From: RGIG464 sp045599585 | GTDB taxonomy: Bacteria > Myxococcota_A > Bradymonadia > UBA4248 | DNA length: 46,982 nt | Assembly (NCBI GenBank): GCA_045599585.1 | Contig: JAZRWH010000147.1 | Coordinates: 1 to 46,982, forward strand | Direction: 5' to 3' | Shown: positions 16,673-24,690 of the stretch, piece by piece | Numbering within the stretch: the first letter of the stretch is position 1 | Layout: every line of letters begins with the position of its first letter | Position numbers and translations under genes: made by a program | The notes under the pieces: generated by a model | The model's input: the letters and a program-made list of their open reading frames with translations, nothing else | Told to the model about the DNA's origin: nothing | The model's database searches: none

Positions 16673-18886
16673 ATGTTGTTCTTCATAAAACTTGCCATCG
16701 CATCCATCACAGTTTTTGCTCTCTCATGGATTCCGCTCGTAGGAGCCTATGATTACGAAGCTGCACTGTGTATTGCCCTGGCCGGCGTCTTTTTTATACC
16801 GATCCTCACGCCAGCCAAAACAGAAGACACAAAAGCTTGGTTCTGGAAACCACTCGTCTCTGCGCTCCTTTTCTGGCTATTTGCAAATGGTTCAACGCTT
16901 ATTGTGGCATGGTTACGAAACGAACTCTGCGACTTCAGCGCAGGACTAAAGTACCAGCTGCTCATTTCTCTACCCTCAACCCTGCTTTCAGCTGTGGTTT
17001 GGGGTTGGTCAAACGCACTTTCAAAGAACAAATTTGTTCGCGTTTTGTCTTACGTCTTGGTCGTTTTGATCGACTTTGCAGCGGCACTGTTTGCTCTGTA
17101 CACGTGGCCTCCCTTAGTCGCCTTCGGCCACTTTTTTGGCTACTTTGCTGGTTCCATTTACGACGAAGCCATCCATGTCACGCAATCACTGCTCTTGTAC
17201 CGCATCGGTACCCTTCTGCTCATATCGCTTTTTACAGCGGCACAGTTGGGATCGCCCAAAATCGCTCGCAAACTCCTCTGCCCACTTCTCGGCGCAGCCA
17301 TCGCCTGCGGTTGGCACTTCACACTCGCTCATTTCGAAGTTCTCCCTGTTCTTGGACGCTCTGAACTTAACGAAACCCTGTGGATGAAAGTTTCTTCGCC
17401 GGACATGGCTTGGACTGTGCACTTTATGCCACGTTCCAAACACCGCAGCGCGATTGCAGAACAAGCCACTCAAATCTACAACGAATATGCGCGTGATTTT
17501 GCTTGGCTTGAAAAATTCTTCAACAATAGACCATCTGCTCCGATAGATATTTGGCTTTATCCCGACTATGACCAAAAAGCCCGATTTCTTGCTGCACGTA
17601 ACACGAGCTTTGCCCGGGTGTGGAAACACGAGATTCACCTCGTCGAAGGTTCTCCGCGTGATACGACGCCACGACACGAAATGGCTCACCTGTTTGCCGA
17701 AGAGTTTAGTTCCACGCCGCTCGGTCTAGCTGGATCGGGGCTCATTCCAGCCATGGGGTGGGTCGAAGGTCTTGCAATGGCCGCAGAATGGCGTCAAAAC
17801 GAGTACAACCTTCACACATGGAGTGCTGCTATCTTTGAAAATAAGCCCGATATTGCCACGCCAACACACCTGCTCTACGGCTTTTGGAGCCTTCCTTCAA
17901 ACATTGCCTATACCCTCTCCGGCTCTTTCGTCCATTGGCTCATCGAGAGGTACGGCATTGACAAAGTGAAACAGCTCTCCCGATCCTCAATGGGAAGTTT
18001 TGAAGATATCCTTGGCATCTCAAGTGACGAGGCTTTTGCAGCGTGGCAGCTGGACATTTGCTCGCGTTACGCAAGCCAGCGTGCCCAAGAACTGGCCAAA
18101 CTCTATTTTGATCGACCCTCCATCTGGACAAAACACTGTGCTCGCAGCCATGCCGCCGCATCTGCCACATTTAATCAGTGTCTAACGGACGTCTCATGCC
18201 CGCTCGAAACGCTCGCAGCCTGCGAAGTAATGCCCACTTCCGAGATCTTAAATCTTTCTCAGCCACAAGTCATCGCTTCGATTTCACTCCAAGATCTCAA
18301 TGTCATGTGGCAACTCTATCGACTGAGCGATCCACTTTCGCAAGCCTCGACCCCGCATTTCCTCCAAAACAACCAAAATTCCCATGCGCTCCTCAACCTG
18401 TCCCACGCCGCCTACCGAGATTGGATCCGACAGGCACACGCCCTTCTCTCGCTCAAGATAACGTCAAAATCTGAACAGCTCATATGGAGCGAGCGAGTCG
18501 CTGACATGATGTGGGACGAAGGGAATGGTGTGATAGCACATTTTATGTATGCACTTTTGTCTACCGAAACGCTTCCTCTGGGCCAACGTGCACGCATCGC
18601 CTTTAAGCAGCAGGCCGCAATCTCTCTTCATTCTCCGGTATCAAAAGCCATGCAACGTCTCTTGTTTACGACGGATCCCGAAGAGCGAGAACTCATTTAC
18701 AACCAGTTCGATCAGGCGCCCTCCATTGCCTTTTTTGAACTCCAAGACGCAGTCGATTCACGCCAACACGAACGCGCACTTCACGCTTTTGCGCAGATCC
18801 TCTTGCACAGTGGCACGCAAGATCAGGCCGAACGCCTGCCACCGGCTGCCCTGCCACTCGTCGTGGACCTCATGCTTCATCTATAA
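16673..18886 (+). CDS. Membrane protein with gluzincin-type (peptidase MA-like) domain
   Basis: The 737-residue product has about seven hydrophobic segments in its first ~220 residues (starting LFFIKLAIASITVFALSWIP). An extracytoplasmic domain follows. RHEMAHLFAEEF near residue 335 is an HExxH zinc site, and GWVEGLAMAAEW about 25 residues later supplies the downstream Glu expected of gluzincin peptidases. Upstream, IDIWLYPDYDQKARFL is typical of peptidase MA-like domains. The last ~250 residues are helical with several Cys. Substrate and role are unknown. A protease or a protein-binding remnant fixed to the inner membrane is likely. The ribosome binding site is weak. The codon 3' end lies 20 bp before a composite hairpin repeat. 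Confidence 0.72.
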   Translation: MLFFIKLAIASITVFALSWIPLVGAYDYEAALCIALAGVFFIPILTPAKTEDTKAWFWKPLVSALLFWLFANGSTLIVAWLRNELCDFSAGLKYQLLISLPSTLLSAVVWGWSNALSKNKFVRVLSYVLVVLIDFAAALFALYTWPPLVAFGHFFGYFAGSIYDEAIHVTQSLLLYRIGTLLLISLFTAAQLGSPKIARKLLCPLLGAAIACGWHFTLAHFEVLPVLGRSELNETLWMKVSSPDMAWTVHFMPRSKHRSAIAEQATQIYNEYARDFAWLEKFFNNRPSAPIDIWLYPDYDQKARFLAARNTSFARVWKHEIHLVEGSPRDTTPRHEMAHLFAEEFSSTPLGLAGSGLIPAMGWVEGLAMAAEWRQNEYNLHTWSAAIFENKPDIATPTHLLYGFWSLPSNIAYTLSGSFVHWLIERYGIDKVKQLSRSSMGSFEDILGISSDEAFAAWQLDICSRYASQRAQELAKLYFDRPSIWTKHCARSHAAASATFNQCLTDVSCPLETLAACEVMPTSEILNLSQPQVIASISLQDLNVMWQLYRLSDPLSQASTPHFLQNNQNSHALLNLSHAAYRDWIRQAHALLSLKITSKSEQLIWSERVADMMWDEGNGVIAHFMYALLSTETLPLGQRARIAFKQQAAISLHSPVSKAMQRLLFTTDPEERELIYNQFDQAPSIAFFELQDAVDSRQHERALHAFAQILLHSGTQDQAERLPPAALPLVVDLMLHL

Positions 18887-18905
18887 TACATACATTATTT
18901 ATAAA

Positions 18906-18963
18906 AGGGGAAAGCCTTCCCCTGAGCGGCTATTTCGCATATTGCGAAATACGCCGCTACCCC
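18906..18963 (+). repeat. Composite hairpin repeat (copy 5)
   Basis: A leading mini-hairpin, AGGGGAAAGCCTTCCCCT, is followed by GAGCGGC, core TATTTCGCA-tat-TGCGAAATA, an unpaired C, GCCGC and TACCCC. It starts 20 bp after the gluzincin gene and lies 32 bp before mobile-element copy C. Confidence 0.9.
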
Positions 18964-18995
18964 TTCTGACTGCGGCGTCTAAACATATTTTATCT

Positions 18996-19137
18996 CACTG
19001 CTGTCCCACGAAATTTTCATAAAATACTCGGATAAGTCAAAGGGGCGTCCGCAGGACAGAATAAGAATAGGAAAAAAATAAAATTCTGTAACGAGTGCAT
19101 CTTATTACCGTTAATAAAAATATATCATGAGACAATA
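18996..19137 (+). mobile_element. Deletion derivative of the 384-bp inverted-repeat element (copy C)
   Basis: The left terminal repeat CACTGCTGTCCCAC is at 18996-19009, and the next ~30 bp match 32865-32890. The sequence then jumps to an AAAGGGGCGTCC-GCAGGACAGAAT stretch and an ATTCTGTAACGAG stretch that match the right part of the full copy (about 33107-33216). The right terminal repeat is not recognisable. The middle ~220 bp are missing. Confidence 0.8.
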
Positions 19138-19437
19138 TGGTTTATGCGTAAATTATTATGCGCTAATTGCGTTTTTAAGTCTTGACGGAATACTTTTTTT
19201 TTTTATGAAGAAATGCCTTTTATTCAATGTAAATGGCAAAAACACATACTCGATTTATATTGAAACGCAATCGAATGATGAGACTTCTACGAATAAATTT
19301 AAATACGACGTCGATTTAAACAGCCCAGGTGGGACAAAGATGCAGCCCCGCCTGTGTCCCCCCCCATAACCAATTGCAACACCCAGGCAAATTACTTCAC
19401 ATTTACAGCCTGGAGTTTTCATAAAGGAGAATTGTCA
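19138..19437 (+). other. Leader region before the island, no firm gene
   Basis: A small ORF could run from ATG 19206 to 19369 (54 residues, starting MKKCLLFNVNGKNTYSIYIE), just after a run of about ten T. It has no ribosome binding site and no recognised relatives, so it is not called. A weak hairpin, GGGACA with TGTCCC (about 19332-19360), is followed by eight C. The only strong signal is AAGGAG at 19423-19429 for the next gene. Confidence 0.4.
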
Positions 19438-20741
19438 ATGAAATCAATATTAAAAATGTATGAAATGGCTCGCACTTTTAGCCTTGTTCCAATCAAATCA
19501 GATGAAACTTGGAATTATATCCAAGAAGGTTCCATGGAAATGGCGCTCGATACCGTGACGCTTTTTATAACCAGGAAATCCCCGAGGAGCATCTACTTGG
19601 TGATGAAGATGATTTGAATTTAGGAGCCATGCCTTGTCTCTATTGTAGTTGGGGGTATTCTCCCGACTCTTGGGATTACATTGAGGTCTGTGATGAAAAT
19701 GATAACCAACTTTTCAAGCTGTCTCCAGAAGCTTCTCTTGAAGTAACTTCTCTTGAAGCTTTTCTCAAACTAGGGCTCGAAATTGAACGAAAAGTAAAGT
19801 CTAATTTTAAGGGCATTCGCATGGCAGGCTCTGTTGCATTCGAAACAGCGGAGCAAGAGGCAGAGTTTGAGCTCGAAGGTGAATTTGATCCCAACAAGCT
19901 CAAGTGTATCTGGGCAAGACTTTACTATGGCGACATTGACCAGCATGAAGACCTTTTCGATATTGTTGAATACGATGGACAGGAGCTTGATTGGGCGGTT
20001 GTCGACAGTGACCCCGAATCAACACATCTATTCTTCAGCGAAAAAACAGAACGCGATGAAAAAGAAGTAGAAGAATATATCAAAACTAGCGGTGGTTTCG
20101 ACGAAACGTGCGACACATTTGGATACGAGGATGACGACGAGGATTGGGATGAATGTGACGACGAGGATTGGGATGAATGTGACGACGACACCGAATACGA
20201 GGATGAGACCGATGACTACGAAAGAGAAGAGGATTGTGATGATTTAGATGAGGATGAATCCGAGGCGTGCAATAAAAAACAGACTCAAACCAAAACCACT
20301 CCTAGTCGAAACCACTCAACACACAAAGGCGAGAAAATGAACACTTATAATTATTGGCTTATTGAACTTAGCAAAGACGCATGGGATCTGACAAAGGCCG
20401 AACTTGGCGACCGTCACACCATTGCTTCTAGAAACAAATCCGGTGCTTTAAAATCCAAACTCGGCGATCTCAAAGCAGGCGAACTCGTCCTGGCTTTCGA
20501 AGCAGCACCTGTCAGTCATGTTGCCAAAGTGCTCGTCGTCGAGTCCGCACGTGACCAGGTTAATAGCGATATTTACCGAGATCCCGTCTTCAAAATTGTA
20601 GCCGAAATTCCCTCTGTTTCGCTTGATGAACTCAAGGAAAAAATGCCGGATCTCCATAAACGCATAGCCTCTCCGGCAGCCATTCACTGCCTCAGCGCTG
20701 ACGATTTCCAAGGCGTCATGAAACTGGCATATTGTAAATAA
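19438..20741 (+). pseudogene. Frameshifted gene: unknown acidic protein with C-terminal EVE-like domain
   Basis: A well-placed AAAGGAG precedes ATG 19438. That frame gives MKSILKMYEMARTFSLVPIK and stops at 19617. A frame one base different, open to 20741, continues the same protein (DAFYNQEIPEEHLLGDEDD), so one base appears missing near 19555-19570. Restored, it would be about 434 residues. It would hold an unknown domain (to about 210), an Asp/Glu/Trp-rich linker with a duplicated 21-bp unit (20135-20176), and a C-terminal EVE (PUA-like) domain. That domain has YWLIELSKDAW, LKAGELVLAF and FKIVAEIPSVSLDELKEKMP (20340-20720). EVE domains read modified bases in DNA or RNA. ATG 20338 has a GGCGAG-type ribosome binding site, so the EVE part might also be made alone. 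Sequencing error is possible. Confidence 0.65.
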
Positions 20742-20760
20742 ATAATAAATTTATAATCGC

Positions 20761-20794
20761 AAAACGCCGTCACTAACTGAAGTGGCGGCGTTTT
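20761..20794. terminator. Bidirectional intrinsic terminator
   Basis: AAAACGCCG-t-CAC (20761-20773) pairs with GTG-g-CGGCGTTTT (20782-20794) around an 8-nt loop. It has an A tract before and a T tract after, so it can work on both strands. It separates the EVE-like gene from the GIY-YIG gene. Confidence 0.9.
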
Positions 20795-20860
20795 ACAATC
20801 CCAACAGTGTCATAACATAGCAGTCATAACAATCATCCATTCACTAAACGGAGAAGAAAC

Positions 20861-22177
20861 ATGGATCAATTCTCAGAAAAGACTAAATTGTTTTTAGAAA
20901 ATCCTTCTGGCAAGTCAGCTGATTCAGATCATAAATATTATGTCTATGCTTTAATTGACCCTGAAGATAATAAAATTTTCTATATTGGCAAAGGTTGTGG
21001 GGACAGAGTTTTTGCACATGAAAAGGAGGCTAAACATTATTCAAAACTTGAAGAACAAATAGAACGCCAAAAAATAGATCGTATTAATCAAATCAAAGAA
21101 GCTGGTCAGGATGTTATCAGGGTGATCATTCATTACGGTTTAACAGGAGAACAGGCGCTCAGTGCAGAAGCAGCCTTAATTAGCGCATTCCAACAGCAGG
21201 GCTATAATCTCACCAATCTGGTTGCCGGCTATGGCGGCGACGAGGCAATCACTGTCGAGGAATTTGATAGAGCTCATGGCGCAGAAATTCTCTCCCAAAA
21301 TGATATCAAACACCGCATCATGGTGATTAAAATCAACAAGTTATATAATCCGAACATGAGCAAAGAAGAATTATATGACGCCGTTCGCGGGTGCTGGAGA
21401 GCAAATTTAAATCGAGCACAGTCGGTTGATTATGTTTTTGGCGTATATCATTCTCTTGTCGTCGCCGTTTACAAGCCGACACAATGGTATTCGTGTATGG
21501 CTGCTCCTGAACATGTATTCCCCGCACACCATAAGGATGATAAGAAAATCGAAAGAATTTTATTCATCGATGACAATTATCAAAATATGAACAGTCCATA
21601 TTTATATAAATCAATTGAGAGTTTATACAATTTCAAAGCACAAAATCCGATTTCTTATCTAGATCCCAATGATGAAGACATTTATCAGGAAGAAGATGAT
21701 GAAGACATCGATAAGGTTCTGCCTGAAACACTGGGCTTTAAGGGTCTCGTTGTAAAAATTCCAAAATTATACAATAAATTTAGAGATATGTGTCAAAATG
21801 ACCCAGATTTTGAAGCATCCAACGAAGGAAAACGCTTTTTGTATGAAGCCGTTCGAGGCTGTTGGGCTGCAAATCTTGAACATGCCCAAAAAGTTGATTA
21901 TGTTTTAGGCGTTGCTGGCAGAGAAATCGTAGCCATTTATAAACCTACGAAATGGTATTCGTGCAAGGATGCTCCTGAAGAGTTATTCCCTGCGCATCAT
22001 ACTGGAGAAAAAAACGTATCTCGCATTTTCTTTGTTGATGACAATTATCAGGAGCATGATGCCGTTCAAAAACAGCTTTTGGATAAATCCATTAGTCTGC
22101 TTGAAGAGAAAGGCTTGATCAAGAACTTTAATACACAAAATACAGTGCGGTATTTCGGGTTCGATAATTGTGAATAG
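20861..22177 (+). CDS. GIY-YIG nuclease with two copies of an unknown ~95-residue domain
   Basis: The 438-residue product opens with a LEM-3-like GIY-YIG domain (about 26-115). It has YYVYALIDPE and FYIGKGCGDRVFAHEKEA, with the catalytic Arg after GKG..GD, and a later Glu in SAEAALI. Two homologous units follow, about 154-240 and 297-395. Each runs from V(I/V)KI-x-KLYN through DAVRGCW or EAVRGCW, AQ-x-VDYV, V-x-YKPT-x-WYSC and a PAHH motif to (I/V)DDNYQ. The repeat is of a kind seen with restriction or base-modification proteins, and a PUA/EVE-like reader fold is a guess. GGAG lies 9 nt before the ATG. Low GC relative to neighbours and the surrounding repeats point to horizontal gain. Confidence 0.75.
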   Translation: MDQFSEKTKLFLENPSGKSADSDHKYYVYALIDPEDNKIFYIGKGCGDRVFAHEKEAKHYSKLEEQIERQKIDRINQIKEAGQDVIRVIIHYGLTGEQALSAEAALISAFQQQGYNLTNLVAGYGGDEAITVEEFDRAHGAEILSQNDIKHRIMVIKINKLYNPNMSKEELYDAVRGCWRANLNRAQSVDYVFGVYHSLVVAVYKPTQWYSCMAAPEHVFPAHHKDDKKIERILFIDDNYQNMNSPYLYKSIESLYNFKAQNPISYLDPNDEDIYQEEDDEDIDKVLPETLGFKGLVVKIPKLYNKFRDMCQNDPDFEASNEGKRFLYEAVRGCWAANLEHAQKVDYVLGVAGREIVAIYKPTKWYSCKDAPEELFPAHHTGEKNVSRIFFVDDNYQEHDAVQKQLLDKSISLLEEKGLIKNFNTQNTVRYFGFDNCE

Positions 22178-22182
22178 CAATA

Positions 22183-22334
22183 ACGGCGGCGTATTGAGCG
22201 CCAGCGAGAAGCCGCCGAGCGGCGGCGTAATTCCCCGCCATCCGTGTAGCGGCGTAGCATGCAACGCCGCCACGGTGGGCGAGGGAAATAGCCGCACGCG
22301 CGTCCGCCGTATTGCCGAAGGCAATAGGCGGCGC
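22183..22334 (-). repeat. Cluster of three TATT...AATACG-family hairpins (copy 6)
   Basis: 22183-22216 is a degenerate copy (CGGCGGC facing GCCGCCG, with GTATTG kept on one side). 22222-22295 is a 74-bp nested palindrome: GCGGC-G-TAATTCCC at left, GGGAAATA-GCCGC at right, and an AGCGGCGT/ACGCCGC stem inside. 22300-22334 is a tight copy, CCGCCGTATTGCC-gaa-GGCAATAGGCGG. All are in minus orientation. They fill most of the 406-bp gap after the GIY-YIG gene. Confidence 0.8.
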
Positions 22335-22517
22335 ATCCGCCCCCAACGTTCGATCGTCTTTCGGTTTTGAATTTATCAAACTAAATTTTATAACACATTT
22401 TATCCTGACGATCGACATTGTGTTGGGTTGGCGCCCCAAAAGACGCATTCACAAGCGACACAAACGCCCAACAGGACGAAATCGCAGTAAAAATGGTACA
22501 TCTGCAAAGCCTCAAGC

Positions 22518-22546
22518 TTGCACGTTAGAGCCGTCCAAACTATAAT
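22518..22546 (+). promoter_or_regulatory. Sigma70-type promoter of the VWA/amidase operon
   Basis: TTGCAC at 22518-22523 and a perfect TATAAT at 22541-22546 are separated by 17 bp. Transcription would start near 22553, giving a leader of about 30 nt before the ATG at 22584. This is the clearest promoter in the window. Confidence 0.8.
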
Positions 22547-22583
22547 CGGGGAGCCTGTGCACATACCAATGGAGGGCAATAAT

Positions 22584-22970
22584 ATGCATTGGACCAGACG
22601 AAATTTCATCGAAGCATGCAGCGCAGTTGCTGGCGCGCTCGGAATCGGCGGCATTGCAGTCGCATCGCGCCAACTTGAAGGACGAGCTTTTTTTGATGAC
22701 TGGCGCGCACTGCCTGGGATGACGATGACACTGCATTTGGACGTCGAACAGCCCGAATCTACCGAAGTGACGCTGATTGCCAAATACGACGGCACCGAAA
22801 CGAAGCTGGGAACGCTTCCGGGCGCACAATCGATCGACATTCAAGTCCCGTTCATCCCTACCAAAGCAGAATCTTATGAACTCTGTGCCTATGTTGAGGA
22901 CAAACTCGGCAGGCGCTGCCAGGCAGATTCTGTTGAAGTTTTATCTCAGAACTATCGCTTTGGAATGTAA
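22584..22970 (+). CDS. Small twin-arginine exported protein of unknown function
   Basis: The 128-residue product starts MHWTRRNFIEACSAVAGALG. The RR-x-F motif followed by a hydrophobic stretch (to about residue 30) is a Tat signal, implying export in a folded state or with a cofactor. The mature part is mostly beta (MTLHLDVEQPESTEVTLIAK, LGTLPGAQSIDIQVPF, ESYELCAYVEDKLGR) and resembles an Ig-like or sulfur-carrier-like beta sandwich. No family is assigned. The start was chosen because GGAGGG sits 7 nt upstream and the Tat motif follows. It is the first gene of the operon. Its stop TAA lies inside the ribosome binding site of the next gene, 9 bp away. Confidence 0.8.
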   Translation: MHWTRRNFIEACSAVAGALGIGGIAVASRQLEGRAFFDDWRALPGMTMTLHLDVEQPESTEVTLIAKYDGTETKLGTLPGAQSIDIQVPFIPTKAESYELCAYVEDKLGRRCQADSVEVLSQNYRFGM

Positions 22971-22979
22971 GGAGTTTAA

Positions 22980-24626
22980 ATGTTTAAACGCCATCTGTTC
23001 ACATGCCTTATATTCTGCCTGCTTTCGTCTTTTACAGCCGCCACAGCCCTAGCCGATGCGCTCGTCCCCGACGAGTACCGTATTAAGATCGACTCTGTCG
23101 AAACTGACAATGCGCCGAACATCCGCATTCGAGCAACATTTCTCGACGATATTTCGTATCCGATCGATCCGGACGCCAACATTACCATCAACGTACTCGC
23201 TGATGACGAGCAGCTCAAAGTCGTCCCTAAACTGACGAGTTTCAAAACGACGGATCTGCCGCTTGACCTAGCTTTCGTTCTTCCGATCACAGAACGTTTT
23301 AAGGAAAAAGATCTCGAAAAGATCAAAGAGACTTTTTCTAATATTTTGAAGCAGGCGCGTCCCACCGACCGCGTTGCCGGTTTTTTTGATGACGGCCGTT
23401 CGATCAACCGTACAGGCTTAGGCCCAGCAACGGAAGTCGAAGCCGTTTTAGGAACGACCAAACCCATTTCGGATGCCTCATTCCTTTACTCCAGCCTCGA
23501 CATGGCACTGGAAGCACTCAGTGACCCTGCAACATACCGCCCCAAAGCCAGACGTGCGATTATTCTCGTAACGGATGCTTTTGATACGTACACGTATGTC
23601 GATGAAGACGTAAAAAAAGCCATCATTGATGCGTATCAATATGCCAAACAATACGACATTAAAATTTACGTCGTTATGTACCAGCCTCTACTTGCGCAGC
23701 TCGCGCCAATGTTTGAGGGATTAAGCCGTAAAACGGGCGGTACCTATCGCTATGCCACGTCCATCAACGATATCGGCACCAACATCAGCTATGCATGGGG
23801 CGAAATCTACGGTCAAATCGTCATTGATTTTAAACATCCTGGACTTCGAGAAAACGACGAAATCAAATACTCGCTCGAAGCAACAGCGCCCGGCGGTGTC
23901 TTTATTAAATCGCGACAAACAGGCCCCGTCACCATCAAAGAACTCCAATTTGACTGGGTCATATTTTCCATCGTCATGGGCGTCATCGTTGGGATTCTGC
24001 TGGTTCTGCTCATCGTTTTCCTGATCATCAGACATCATCAAAAACTACTCGAGCAGGAAGAAGCTGCACGAGAGGAGCAAGCGCTTCAGGAAGGCATTGA
24101 GCGCGGTGAAGTTTGCCCGAAATGCAGACGCAAAATGATGCCCGACTGGAAAGAATGCATGTTTTGTGCGCGTGAAGCTGCAGAAGAGTTAAACAAAGCA
24201 AAAGCTGAACAGCGTCAAAAAGCAATCGAAGAAGCTGAGAAAAAAGGCATTAAACTCGAGGGTCGCGTCTGCTCTAAATGTGGTCGTACACTCATGCCCC
24301 AATGGACTGAATGCTTGTTCTGCAAAGCGGGTATCGGTGGAAGCGGAAGTGCCAAAGGCGCAGCTCCCCTTCGTTCCAAAAAAGAACAGAAACCGGAACA
24401 ACCCGAAGGTCGCGTATGTCCTGTGTGCGGAAAAACGATGAAAGCCCATTGGACGACCTGCCTCTACTGCGAAGCCGATGCACAAAATCGTCCGGCTACT
24501 GCCCCGAAACCCAAAGAACAAGCTCCTGCCCAACCCGCTACACGTGTTTGCCCAACATGCGGACGTCCCATGAAGGCCCATTGGACAACGTGTCTCTACT
24601 GCGAATCCAACAGAGAGCGAGGATAG
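22980..24626 (+). CDS. VWA-like membrane protein with four C-terminal zinc ribbons
   Basis: The 548-residue product has a signal peptide (about 1-25), a VWA-like domain (about 94-290), one membrane segment (about 326-352) and a charged cytoplasmic part. The latter carries four ribbons of form C-x2-C-x10-C-x2-C near 379, 431, 480 and 523, for example CPVCGKTMKAHWTTCLYC. The ribbon spacing and the Met/Trp in the loop are nearly constant, so they arose by duplication. In the VWA domain the usual DxSxS metal site reads LPITER after FV, so the MIDAS site looks lost. The topology places VWA outside and ribbons inside the inner membrane. TAAGGAG precedes the ATG. It probably binds partners from the same operon, though the function is unknown. 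Confidence 0.8.
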   Translation: MFKRHLFTCLIFCLLSSFTAATALADALVPDEYRIKIDSVETDNAPNIRIRATFLDDISYPIDPDANITINVLADDEQLKVVPKLTSFKTTDLPLDLAFVLPITERFKEKDLEKIKETFSNILKQARPTDRVAGFFDDGRSINRTGLGPATEVEAVLGTTKPISDASFLYSSLDMALEALSDPATYRPKARRAIILVTDAFDTYTYVDEDVKKAIIDAYQYAKQYDIKIYVVMYQPLLAQLAPMFEGLSRKTGGTYRYATSINDIGTNISYAWGEIYGQIVIDFKHPGLRENDEIKYSLEATAPGGVFIKSRQTGPVTIKELQFDWVIFSIVMGVIVGILLVLLIVFLIIRHHQKLLEQEEAAREEQALQEGIERGEVCPKCRRKMMPDWKECMFCAREAAEELNKAKAEQRQKAIEEAEKKGIKLEGRVCSKCGRTLMPQWTECLFCKAGIGGSGSAKGAAPLRSKKEQKPEQPEGRVCPVCGKTMKAHWTTCLYCEADAQNRPATAPKPKEQAPAQPATRVCPTCGRPMKAHWTTCLYCESNRERG

Positions 24627-24690
24627 CTGCCCTACTTTGCACGTGTGTTTAATCCATAATATCCATCCCCTCATAACGGAGGCTTAGGTC

